DNA from: Pedobacter ginsenosidimutans
GTDB taxonomy: Bacteria; Bacteroidota; Bacteroidia; Sphingobacteriales; Sphingobacteriaceae
Assembly: GCF_001442625.1 (NCBI RefSeq)
Contig: NZ_LMZQ01000014.1
Coordinates: 124,001-188,000, forward strand
Reading direction: 5' to 3'
DNA length: 64,000 bases
In this document: positions 25,702-33,453 of the stretch, piece by piece
Layout: every line of letters begins with the position of its first letter
Numbering within the stretch: position 1 is the first letter of the stretch
The notes under the pieces: generated by a model
What the model was told of the DNA's origin: nothing
What the model saw: the letters and a program-made list of their open reading frames with translations, nothing else
Databases searched by the model: none
Made by a program: the position numbers and the translations under genes

Positions 25702-26850
25702 ATGAACAACATTAAAGATAAAAAAATCGCCATCATAGGTGCTGGGCCGGGAGGTTTGACCCTAGCCAGACTCTTGCAAATGGATGGCTTCAATGTAAAA
25801 GTTTACGAACGTGACAACGATAAAAATGCTAGACCAAAAGGTGCTACACTAGATCTGCACGAGGAATCCGGATTAGCTGCCTTACGTGAAGCTAAACTCA
25901 TGGATGCCTTTATGGCAAATTATCGTCCGGGCGCAGATCGTACACGTATTATTAACCAGCGCGGTAATATCGTTTTTGAAGATAGCGATGTACAAAATAG
26001 AGAAGCTTTCAGGCCTGAAATAGACCGCGGTCCATTACAAAAGATCCTTTTAAATTCGCTAATAAAAGATATTGTAATTTGGGATAGTCATTTTGAAACA
26101 CTTACGCCAAGCAACGGTTCATGGTTGATCGGGTTTAAAAATGGAACATTAGAGCAGGCTGATATAGTAATTGCCGCAGACGGGGCAAATTCAAAAATCC
26201 GTCCTTACATTACACCTATTAAACCTTTTTATTCGGGCATTAGCATTGTTGAAGGCGCCATTTATTCATCGGCAACTGCTTGCCCGAAAATGCATGCGCT
26301 TTTAAACGGCGGCAAAATATTCGCTATGGGTGATGAAAAATCACTGATCGTAAGTTCAAAAGGCGATGGCAGTCTGGTATTTTACACGGGTTGTCATACG
26401 CCGGAAAACTGGCCAAAAGATTCGGGTATTAGTTTTTCAGATAAAAACCAGGTGATCGACTGGTTCAGGAATGAATTCTCCACCTGGGACTCAATGTGGT
26501 TGGAATTATTTGAAAATGCATCAACAGCCTTTGTTCCCCGGCCTCAATATTGCATGCCTTTAGATCAGAGCTGGGAAACCGTCTCCAATTTAACCATGCT
26601 GGGCGATGCAGCTCATTTAATGCCACCATATGCTGGTGAAGGTGTAAATATGGCCATGCTCGATGCTTTAGAACTAAGCCAATGCCTCAAGGACAGCTGC
26701 TTTAATACGCCAAAGGACGCAATAACAGCCTACGAAAAACAAATGTTAAAAAGGGCTTCAGAAACCGCAGCTATTACAATGCAATCTACAATGGCACTTC
26801 ATTCTACTGATGCAATTAAGTATATGCTCAACATTATGGGCCCTGAATAA
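25702..26850 (+). CDS. FAD-dependent monooxygenase of the Tet(X) group
   Basis: A 382-residue class A flavin monooxygenase. The FAD fold is marked by GAGPGGL (13-19), VYERDNDKNARPKGATLDLH (35-53), ADGANS (159-164) and LGDAAHLMPPYAGEGVN (300-316). The phrase ERDND..AR..G.TLDLH and the overall layout are very close to the tetracycline-inactivating enzyme Tet(X). By my manual alignment, however, the Tet(X) tetracycline-contact residues Gln192, Arg213 and His234 correspond to Glu184, Lys205 and Val226. So it probably hydroxylates a different aromatic substrate. It is co-transcribed with the tetR gene. Length is near that of Tet(X) (about 380). Confidence 0.88.
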   Translation: MNNIKDKKIAIIGAGPGGLTLARLLQMDGFNVKVYERDNDKNARPKGATLDLHEESGLAALREAKLMDAFMANYRPGADRTRIINQRGNIVFEDSDVQNREAFRPEIDRGPLQKILLNSLIKDIVIWDSHFETLTPSNGSWLIGFKNGTLEQADIVIAADGANSKIRPYITPIKPFYSGISIVEGAIYSSATACPKMHALLNGGKIFAMGDEKSLIVSSKGDGSLVFYTGCHTPENWPKDSGISFSDKNQVIDWFRNEFSTWDSMWLELFENASTAFVPRPQYCMPLDQSWETVSNLTMLGDAAHLMPPYAGEGVNMAMLDALELSQCLKDSCFNTPKDAITAYEKQMLKRASETAAITMQSTMALHSTDAIKYMLNIMGPE

Positions 26851-27047
26851 AAAAGGGCCCTCATCGCTGAGGAACCCCAATAAGATCTCCAAATCGTCCC
26901 GTTGATTTGATTCTTGTTATAAAAGTATCGCTACTTTCTTTTGAATGAAATAAAAATAGAGCAAGACCGCTAAATAATAGATGAAGATGCACTATCTATA
27001 CACATCGAATAATAAACCGTCAAAAACAACCGGCTTTTAGTTCTTTT

Positions 27048-28463
27048 TTACAACCTCCGCTCATTAAAAACCTGAAATTCGGCAATTGATGGCGTTTCTT
27101 TGGCATGTGTAATACGGATACGAACTTTACTTGTCCAAACGCGATCGAAACGGTGAATTTTAATGCGGTCTTCATTTTTTCCCTCAAAAGCTTTTTTCCA
27201 TTCCGCACCGTTCCAATATTCAAGTACATAAGTATCTATGTTTTCTTTTTGTTCTGCCACAACAATCATGTTTATAGCTTTTTCGTTCTTAAAATCGACT
27301 TCATACCAAGGATCTGTTACGGCACTGTTCGATTCCCATGATGACCGATAACTATCATCATTTGCAAAATCCATAATATTCATATCGTTGCTCCAGCTCG
27401 AGTTGCTTGCCTGATTTTTGGCGAGGTTACTGGAAATGATCGGTAAACCCAATGGAGGGAGCGATTTGGTTGGCCCTTCATTCTTCCATAATTGACCGAC
27501 TTCTTTTAAGGCAGCTAGTGCATTATCATCAATTAAACCATCTCTATTTGGTGCCACATTTAAAATAAAGTTACAGCTTGCCGTGTTCAAAGGCTTAATT
27601 AACCCATCTACAATTTCTTGTGGCTTTCTTACCGGAACCGTTGGAAAATCGGTTTTCCAAAACCATGAAGTATTAATTGGTAAACACGCTAAAGTTGGCA
27701 TCACTTTACTTTCTTTAGGCATACGCTGACCTGCTCCCATTTCGTAAGTTTTAATATCGGTATAATAAAGTCCTTCTGATGGGTATTTTGCACCATTTAA
27801 ATCCATTACAAGGCAATCAGGCTGCAGGGTTTTGATCAAAGTGTAGATATCTTCGAAAGGCACATCATCATAAGAGATTCTCGACCATGGCGCATCCCAG
27901 CCATCAATAATTAAAGCTTCAATTTTACCGTATCTGGTTAACAGTTCGGTTAATTGCTGTTTAATCATATCGATATGTTTTGGCGTAATCTGATTTGGCC
28001 TCAATTTATGGTGTGTATCCAAAATGGAATAATAAAGCATTACTTTTAATCCGTTTGCACGGAAAGCATCAGTAAACTGCTTTACCACATCTTTTCCATA
28101 AGGACTGTTCATTACATTATAATCGGTGCTTTTGGTATCCCAGATACAAAATCCGCTGTGGTGTTTAGTGGTTAAACAACCATAACTCATGTTGGCGGAT
28201 TTGGCCGCTTTGGCCCACTGGTTTGCATCAAGCTTTTTCGGATTGAATAATTTAGGAGAAGCTTCAGGATCAGGCCAATCGGCATTTGCATAAGTTGGAA
28301 TGTTGTAATGGATGAACATGCCAAAACGCAAGTCAACAAACTGCTGTTGAAGTGCATTTAATTTCTTTGATGCGTCAGCACTAGTCCCTTGTGCCAAGGT
28401 AGCAAGTGAAAACAGCATGAAAACAATTACTAAAACGTTTTTCTGAATGGTTACGAGTTTCAT
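27048..28463 (-). CDS. Glycoside hydrolase family 29 alpha-L-fucosidase with C-terminal F5/8-type domain
   Basis: A 471-residue exported enzyme. The signal peptide is cut near residue 25 (TLAQ). The GH29 barrel runs from about 35 to 335 with FGMFIHYNIPTY (48-59), TTKHHSGFCIWD (98-109) and LIIDGWD, in which Asp187 is the likely nucleophile. The C-terminal 120 residues (AKNQASNSSWS..VTDPWYEVDF) look like a discoidin-like carbohydrate-binding domain. It would release fucose from glycans in the periplasm. No SusC/SusD pair is adjacent, so it is not part of an evident utilisation locus here. Confidence 0.9.
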   Translation of the reverse strand: MKLVTIQKNVLVIVFMLFSLATLAQGTSADASKKLNALQQQFVDLRFGMFIHYNIPTYANADWPDPEASPKLFNPKKLDANQWAKAAKSANMSYGCLTTKHHSGFCIWDTKSTDYNVMNSPYGKDVVKQFTDAFRANGLKVMLYYSILDTHHKLRPNQITPKHIDMIKQQLTELLTRYGKIEALIIDGWDAPWSRISYDDVPFEDIYTLIKTLQPDCLVMDLNGAKYPSEGLYYTDIKTYEMGAGQRMPKESKVMPTLACLPINTSWFWKTDFPTVPVRKPQEIVDGLIKPLNTASCNFILNVAPNRDGLIDDNALAALKEVGQLWKNEGPTKSLPPLGLPIISSNLAKNQASNSSWSNDMNIMDFANDDSYRSSWESNSAVTDPWYEVDFKNEKAINMIVVAEQKENIDTYVLEYWNGAEWKKAFEGKNEDRIKIHRFDRVWTSKVRIRITHAKETPSIAEFQVFNERRL

Positions 28464-28606
28464 TTTTGTGCGTAGTATAGTTTAAGATTTAGTGGGTGAT
28501 TTTCTGTAAAGTTAATTTTCTTTGACGATATCGCACAAAATATCCAGATCAAAATATTTGATCAGTATAGCTTTCCTGAATTTAATTCTAGTATTGTTTT
28601 TATCGA

Positions 28607-28912
28607 TTAATCGTTTTCGCGTACTTTGTTCCAGATATCTCTGTAAAGTTCTTCGTGGCGTTTAAATTGCAGATGCACATAAGGGCATAGTGGAATTACC
28701 TTCAGGTTATTTGTCCGTACATAATTGACCATAGCATCTAGCAAGAGTTTTGCGTAACCCTTGCCTTCTTTTTCGGGATCAATTTCGGTATGATAAACCG
28801 TTAAATTTTCTCCCTGAATATCAAAAATCATTTCTCCGTATTTTTCGCCCTCATCGTAAAGTTCGAATGCACTAGGTTCTTCTTTTTGGATATTTAATTT
28901 AACTTCTGCCAT
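28607..28912 (-). CDS. Small GNAT-type N-acetyltransferase (YidJ/GCN5-like)
   Basis: A 101-residue protein matching the short N-acetyltransferase (GNAT-related) family. The acyl-CoA-binding motif is EGKGYAKLLLDAMVNYVR (residues about 52-69), and the HTEIDPEKEGKGYA lead-in and KVIPLCPYVHLQFKRH end are characteristic. These enzymes acetylate unknown small molecules or proteins. Length is complete for the subgroup. It is monocistronic. Confidence 0.88.
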   Translation of the reverse strand: MAEVKLNIQKEEPSAFELYDEGEKYGEMIFDIQGENLTVYHTEIDPEKEGKGYAKLLLDAMVNYVRTNNLKVIPLCPYVHLQFKRHEELYRDIWNKVREND

Positions 28913-29040
28913 AATACTTAACTCGATATAATTTTTAAAATTTGCTAATCAACTGATGCAGCATTAAATATCTGCCAAACCAACTAAAGGTAACCAATAT
29001 CTGCTGATTTATCCATATCCATAATCATACTTTAACGGTT

Positions 29041-29406
29041 TTATGATCTATTCTCCTTTAGCGCCTTATTCTTCTTGCCCCAAGCACTTAATTGACAAAA
29101 AATGGGGAGAAACTCCAGTGCTATGGGAGTCAGTTCATATTCTACCCTTGGAGGAACAGCTGCATAAACGGTTCTTTTAACCAGTTCATCCTGCTCTAAT
29201 GCACGCAACTGTAAGGTTAACATCCGTTCTGATATATATGGGAATTCTTTTTTCAGTTCACTAAACCTTAATTTCCGGTTTCCAAGTTTATCCAGTATTA
29301 CAATTTTCCATCTCCCTCCTATTTTGTTGGCCGCATAAGTCAGATCGCAATCCGTTATAAATTTTTCGTTAAGGGTATAAGTCGAATTTTCTTTTCGTGC
29401 CGTCAT
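29041..29406 (-). CDS. HxlR family transcriptional regulator
   Basis: A 121-residue winged-helix regulator. The signature IGGRWKIVILDKLGNRKLRFSELKKEFPYIS (about residues 27-57) followed by ERMLTLQLRALEQDELVKR is typical, and the family cysteine is Cys15 in FITDCDLTYA. HxlR proteins often respond to aldehydes, quinones or oxidants through a cysteine. It is divergent from the SDR gene, and the 98-base gap holds symmetric motifs that fit an operator. It therefore probably controls the SDR gene and itself. Confidence 0.92.
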   Translation of the reverse strand: MTARKENSTYTLNEKFITDCDLTYAANKIGGRWKIVILDKLGNRKLRFSELKKEFPYISERMLTLQLRALEQDELVKRTVYAAVPPRVEYELTPIALEFLPIFCQLSAWGKKNKALKENRS

Positions 29407-29410
29407 TACT

Positions 29411-29461
29411 TACAAATTTGTTTGTACCATACAAATGGTAGCGTATGCTATAAAAATACGC
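29411..29461. promoter_or_regulatory. Overlapping palindromes between hxlR and SDR genes, probable operator
   Basis: TACAAA (29411-29416), TTTGTA (29421-29426) and TACAAA (29430-29435) form two overlapping inverted repeats with spacers of four and three bases. A separate inverted repeat GCGTAT (29441-29446) / ATACGC (29456-29461) follows. All lie in the divergent intergenic gap, where an HxlR dimer would be expected to bind. Confidence 0.6.
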
Positions 29462-29504
29462 GGTACAGGTTATTATTGCAAGGTCATTTTAATTACAAGA
29501 AAAT

Positions 29505-30257
29505 ATGGACTTATATTTAACCGGAAAAACGGCATTAGTAACAGGAGCCTCTAAAGGGATAGGTAGCGCAATAGCAAAAGAACTGGCAAAGGAGGGTGTA
29601 AAAGTTTTTGCAACAGGCCGTAACCAACAATTATTAGATAGCCTATCCAATGAGATCGTTGCTGAAGGCAACCTTGCTCCTATTGTTTTTATACAAGACT
29701 TACTGGCACCTAACGCGCCTCACAAAATTGCCACTGCGGCCTTGGCTGCACTTGGTCATATCGACATCCTCATCAACAACGCAGGGCAAAGTCAGCCTGT
29801 AGATGTTGTAGGACCAGAAGAACCCTGGACTAGATCGATGGCCTTAGATTTTGAACGTCCCAGGCTACTCACACAAGCGCTATTACCACATTTTATAGCG
29901 CGTAAACAAGGTACAATACTCAATTTAACCAGTACTTATGAATTACGCTCGTTGAATGTTTCTGCTGTTGCCAAGGCCGCAGTGGCAATGTGGTCTAAAC
30001 AACTTGCCGGTGAATTGGGTAAATATGGAATCAGGGTGAACTGTTTGCAACCAGGACTTATCGATACTGAAAACATCCGGCCTTACTTTACTGGCGATGA
30101 GCGCCGGAAATATGCTGAAAGTGAAATACCTTTACAAGATTTTGGTGAAGTGCAGGATATGGCAAACATGGCTGTTTTCCTGGTTTCGCCGCGGGCTAAA
30201 TATATAACAGGAACAGTTTCGGTGGTAGATGGCGGCGGAACACGTTCGGCATTCTGA
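29505..30257 (+). CDS. Short-chain dehydrogenase/reductase-like protein lacking the catalytic Tyr
   Basis: A 250-residue Rossmann-fold protein. The nucleotide motif TGASKGIG (13-20), NNAG (91-94) and the catalytic Ser143 are present. The YxxxK motif is altered: Lys157 is in place but the position four residues before it is Ser153 (SAVAK), so the normal proton donor is missing. The C-terminal IRVNCLQPG and GTVSVVDGGG segments are normal. It may be catalytically impaired or use another residue such as Tyr145. It is divergent from the HxlR regulator gene. Confidence 0.9.
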   Translation: MDLYLTGKTALVTGASKGIGSAIAKELAKEGVKVFATGRNQQLLDSLSNEIVAEGNLAPIVFIQDLLAPNAPHKIATAALAALGHIDILINNAGQSQPVDVVGPEEPWTRSMALDFERPRLLTQALLPHFIARKQGTILNLTSTYELRSLNVSAVAKAAVAMWSKQLAGELGKYGIRVNCLQPGLIDTENIRPYFTGDERRKYAESEIPLQDFGEVQDMANMAVFLVSPRAKYITGTVSVVDGGGTRSAF

Positions 30258-30594
30258 TTTTTATATCGATAAAATCGCCTAAAACAATGTGATTTCAATG
30301 GTTTTTAAAATTGGGTCTCTATTTGTATATTTCACTAATAGTGGTTCTTCGTCACTTTTTAGTGAAAACCTACTGTAAAAGATAAATGGTTTAGAATATC
30401 AAAAAGCACAAGCAATCAACTTGAGCTGTAATTATAAGTGCCACGTTTCACTGAAGAGGTAACCACATAGGAATAATATCCACACAAACCTGTGAAAGAA
30501 TTTATTCTAAATCAACCAAATAGTGTATATATTAGTGCTTTAGATAAGAAGTTTTTGTATTGTGAAGAACGTTTCTCAACCTTAAAATATTTCA
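30258..30594. other. Intergenic gap, no gene recognised
   Basis: This 337-base AT-rich gap lies between the SDR gene and a membrane-protein gene in the same direction. An ORF at 30492-30695 overlaps the real gene in another frame and has no support. I see no clear terminator, promoter or repeat. Confidence 0.5.
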
Positions 30595-31062
30595 ATGGAA
30601 CCCCTTATTATCAGAAAAGCAGCTTTAAACCTTTATGTTATATTAGTGCTGTCCGTAATATCGGTACCCTTTTTTATCTATATATTTTATGGTGATTTTA
30701 CAATTGTAACAGTAAGCATCATAGCTGTTTTCTGTATATTCCCTATATGGCTTTTTATTTATGCACTTCGCGAGCTGATCAAAAAAACACCCCATATTAC
30801 TTTTACTGAAGAAGAGCTGATCGTTAAAGACCGTGATTTTTACAATTGGGAAAACATAGAGGGTTTTGCATTCAGCATAGAAGAAGTGGGACGAGATAAT
30901 GCCGGGAGTATATATAAAAATTACATCACCGTATCATTAAAGAACGGCACTTCTGCAAAAATTCCGGTATCACATCTGGACAGGAAGGCAGACGAAATCC
31001 TGTATTTACTCAATGAATATAAGCGGGAATCAGATGATGCAAAAGGGCCATCTCAACAATAA
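30595..31062 (+). CDS. STM3941-like small membrane protein
   Basis: A 155-residue protein with two adjacent membrane helices (about 11-33 and 37-57) followed by a soluble PH-like domain (65-150) with HITFTEEELIVKDRDFYNWENIEGF and KIPVSHLDRKADEILYLLNEY. This layout is that of the STM3941 family, whose function is unknown. It converges on the next gene with an 11-base gap. Confidence 0.72.
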   Translation: MEPLIIRKAALNLYVILVLSVISVPFFIYIFYGDFTIVTVSIIAVFCIFPIWLFIYALRELIKKTPHITFTEEELIVKDRDFYNWENIEGFAFSIEEVGRDNAGSIYKNYITVSLKNGTSAKIPVSHLDRKADEILYLLNEYKRESDDAKGPSQQ

Positions 31063-31073
31063 AGCTAATAACT

Positions 31074-31535
31074 TTATTTCATGACATCATTTACCGGCTT
31101 ACTATCCACAAACTGTTCAAAACTTATAATTTTACTTTCTTTCAGTTTCCATATGTGGGCAACTCTTGCCTTAAAAGGTTTATTTGTCTTTTTATAGGTG
31201 CCAGAGTAAGTTCCATACGCTACCACTTTGTCTTCGTTGGCAACATAATCTTCGGGTGTGAATTTATAGTCAATCCATTCGCTTCCTAGTCTTGCAAAAA
31301 CATTTTTTGTGATGTTTTTCAAGCCTATATAAGTTCCTGCGCAAGGAAATCCTTCCGCTTCTGTCCAAGAGATATCTTCAGCAACATATTTTGCTAAGTT
31401 TTCTCCATTTTCTTCCGAAGTTTTTCCTTCGTAGGTACTTTTTACAATTTCTAGATTTGTCATTTTATTGGTATTTGAGAAACAGCATGTCAGCAACATA
31501 CCTGCAACCAACAAACTGGATATCACTGTTTTCAT
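31074..31535 (-). CDS. SnoaL/NTF2-like exported lipoprotein
   Basis: About 153 residues from the ATG at 31535; an alternative ATG at 31559 adds eight residues before the signal peptide. The signal peptide ends in a lipobox (LLTCC). The body NLEIVKSTYEGKTSEENGENLAKYVAEDISWTEAEG is the start of an NTF2-like cone-shaped domain of the SnoaL type, which ends in AHIWKLKESKIISFEQFVD. Such domains bind small hydrophobic ligands or act as enzymes or scaffolds; the role here is unknown. Confidence 0.8.
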   Translation of the reverse strand: MKTVISSLLVAGMLLTCCFSNTNKMTNLEIVKSTYEGKTSEENGENLAKYVAEDISWTEAEGFPCAGTYIGLKNITKNVFARLGSEWIDYKFTPEDYVANEDKVVAYGTYSGTYKKTNKPFKARVAHIWKLKESKIISFEQFVDSKPVNDVMK

Positions 31536-31659
31536 TTCTTTTATTCTGTGCTTTTGCAAAAAAAATCCTAAAAAGAAATAATGGTTTAAAAGAGTTTTTT
31601 TAGTCTTTTAGATCGCCATGAATAAATTAACGTAAAATTTATTCGTGGCGATTTTGATT

Positions 31660-32550
31660 CTACCATTTCATTTCTCCGGTATTCACCTTTGCTCCAATCT
31701 GCAAAGCCGTTTCGAAAGTTAAGGTTGGATATTCTGCTTTAATCGCTTTGATCAACTCTTCAGAAGTTCTGTTGGTTTTCAAAGCCTCTTCGTAAAACTG
31801 GATATAACTTTTGGTATGTTTTATTGCGCTAACATCAAATGGAGTTGCGTTGTTGGCATGTGCAGGAATAACAATTGAAGGATTTAAGGCTTCGATTTTG
31901 TCTAAAACAGCAATCCAATTTTTACGGGCTTCCGGCGTTTGTGCATCTGCCATCCATAGGTTAAATGTAGTTCCGAAAACATTGATACCACCTATTACTG
32001 CTTTGATTGAAGGAACCCAAACAAAGGTTTTTGCAGGAAATTCTTCTAAGCCAACGACTTCGAGTTTCTGACCTTCCAAATCAATGCTATTTCCCTTTAT
32101 AACCTGTGGCAATACCACATTAGAAGTGATAGCCTTACCTAATCTTTCTCCCCAAATATCCAGTTTTTTCTGTGCAGAAGCTTTGATTGCTTCCACGGTT
32201 GCCGGTGAGGCGAAAGCAGTTACTTCAGGGAAATATTTCTTAAAGACTTCCAATCCGAAATAGTAATCCGGATCAGCATGGGAAACATAAATTACAGTTA
32301 ATTTTTTACCAGACTTTTTGATTTGGCTGGCAACCCTTTCCGCGTCTTCCAAAGTAAATTGTGCATCGATTAAAACGGCATCTGTTTTGCCCGAAACGAT
32401 TACTGATGCCACACCAAAAGCATTCTCTGATGCGTTATAAACTTCAAGCTTTAAATTAGTTGTTTCAATAGCCTTGAAACCTTGTGCATTTGCTTCCATT
32501 TTTAATAAGATTAGAATAGTTAGAAATAATGTTGAAATAATTGATTTCAT
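31660..32550 (-). CDS. MBL-fold protein with altered metal-binding motif
   Basis: A 296-residue exported protein (signal peptide to about residue 22, ANAQ) of the metallo-beta-lactamase fold. The usual HxHxDH motif reads His91-Ala-Asp93-Pro-Asp95-Tyr96, so two of the ligand histidines are replaced by Asp and Tyr. A later histidine in IPAHANN (about residue 234) is kept. A single-metal or other chemistry is possible. The gene follows a Crp/Fnr gene in the same direction after an 81-base gap that contains a palindrome. Confidence 0.85.
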   Translation of the reverse strand: MKSIISTLFLTILILLKMEANAQGFKAIETTNLKLEVYNASENAFGVASVIVSGKTDAVLIDAQFTLEDAERVASQIKKSGKKLTVIYVSHADPDYYFGLEVFKKYFPEVTAFASPATVEAIKASAQKKLDIWGERLGKAITSNVVLPQVIKGNSIDLEGQKLEVVGLEEFPAKTFVWVPSIKAVIGGINVFGTTFNLWMADAQTPEARKNWIAVLDKIEALNPSIVIPAHANNATPFDVSAIKHTKSYIQFYEEALKTNRTSEELIKAIKAEYPTLTFETALQIGAKVNTGEMKW

Positions 32551-32602
32551 GTCTTTATGTTATTTGATGATACAAAGATGCACAGGACACCAAGACAAAA
32601 AG

Positions 32603-32618
32603 ATTGAACAAGTTCAAT
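32603..32618. promoter_or_regulatory. 16-base palindrome upstream of the MBL gene
   Basis: ATTGAACAAGTTCAAT reads as ATTGAA, a four-base spacer (CAAG) and TTCAAT. It lies 53 bases upstream of the MBL start codon and just downstream of the Crp/Fnr gene. It is a candidate site for that regulator, but this is inference. Confidence 0.4.
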
Positions 32619-32631
32619 AAATACAGGTAAA

Positions 32632-33213
32632 CTAGCTACCGGTTACAATTTTCTTTCTGATCTTACTCAAAAATTCGTGACTAATACCTAAGTAAGCTGC
32701 AATCTGAAGGTTGGTCAATCGTTGCAGGAGCTGCGGGTATTTTTTAATAAAATCGAGATAGCGCTGGTCTGCAGTTTTACTCAAATTATCGATCATCCTC
32801 CTTTGTAAGGCAACATGGGTTTTTTGGGTCATTATTCTAAATAGTTTCTCAATTTGAGGAAGATTGATGTAAGCAAATTCCTTGTCCTTCTTAGAAATTA
32901 GCAGTACTTCACTATCTTCAAGAGCTTCTATATAGAGCTGGGAAGGTGTGTTATTGGTGAAACTATCAATATCGGTAATCCACCAGTTTTCAATGGCAAA
33001 ATACAATATATTTTCAAAACCATTTTGGTCAATATGATAAACGCGGAAAAGTCCTTTGATTACAAAACCTTCAAATTTACAGGTTTCACCCTCTTGCAGT
33101 AAAAAACTCTTTCTTTTAACCAATTGATGTTTGAACAGGTTACAGAATCTATCTCTTTCCTTTTCAGGAATAGTTACATGGTTAGAAATATGCTGATGGA
33201 GAAGTTCTTTCAT
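32632..33213 (-). CDS. Crp/Fnr family transcriptional regulator
   Basis: About 193 residues from the ATG at 33213. The frame has ATGs further upstream (33309 and 33243), but the family in Bacteroidota usually starts with a short helix such as MKELLHQHISNHV. A cNMP-binding-like beta-roll (about 20-130) is followed by a helical linker and a C-terminal winged helix with LTNLQIAAYLGISHEFLSKIRKK. Residues for cAMP binding are not obvious, as in many Bacteroidota homologues. It probably regulates the MBL gene downstream. Confidence 0.9.
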   Translation of the reverse strand: MKELLHQHISNHVTIPEKERDRFCNLFKHQLVKRKSFLLQEGETCKFEGFVIKGLFRVYHIDQNGFENILYFAIENWWITDIDSFTNNTPSQLYIEALEDSEVLLISKKDKEFAYINLPQIEKLFRIMTQKTHVALQRRMIDNLSKTADQRYLDFIKKYPQLLQRLTNLQIAAYLGISHEFLSKIRKKIVTGS

Positions 33214-33424
33214 AAGGTTTACAATATCAGGCTTAAAACCCATAGATAGTTCATATTTATTTAGGTTTAATTTGCCCTGCAATAACAATTTTCGAAAAAA
33301 GTTTTCCACATTATTTGTGGAACAAGAAGCATATTGTCCAAAAACATACTTTAAACAGTTTAAACCTATTTTTTATGTAAAGTATACAAAAAGTGCTTAA
33401 ATTTTGATTTTAGGCACATTTAAC

Positions 33425-33432
33425 TAAATTTG
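33425..33432 (+). promoter_or_regulatory. -7 promoter element of the lysine 6-transaminase gene
   Basis: TAAATTTG fits TAnnTTTG. It overlaps the TTG at 33430 that opens the longest frame, so the ATG at 33454 is the better start. Confidence 0.55.
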
Positions 33433-33453
33433 GATTATACCAAAACCAAGTTT

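Noticed and set aside
25702-26850. Calling the monooxygenase tet(X)
   Set aside because: The FAD-binding parts match, but the residues known to contact tetracycline in Tet(X) are replaced, and no mobile element flanks the gene.
26834-26872. GGGCCC inverted pair at the end of the Tet(X)-like gene as a terminator
   Set aside because: The stem overlaps the stop codon, each GGGCCC is itself a palindrome, and there is no T-run downstream.
30492-30695. 67-codon ORF overlapping the start of the STM3941-like gene
   Set aside because: It uses a GTG in another frame, overlaps a well supported gene and has no domain.
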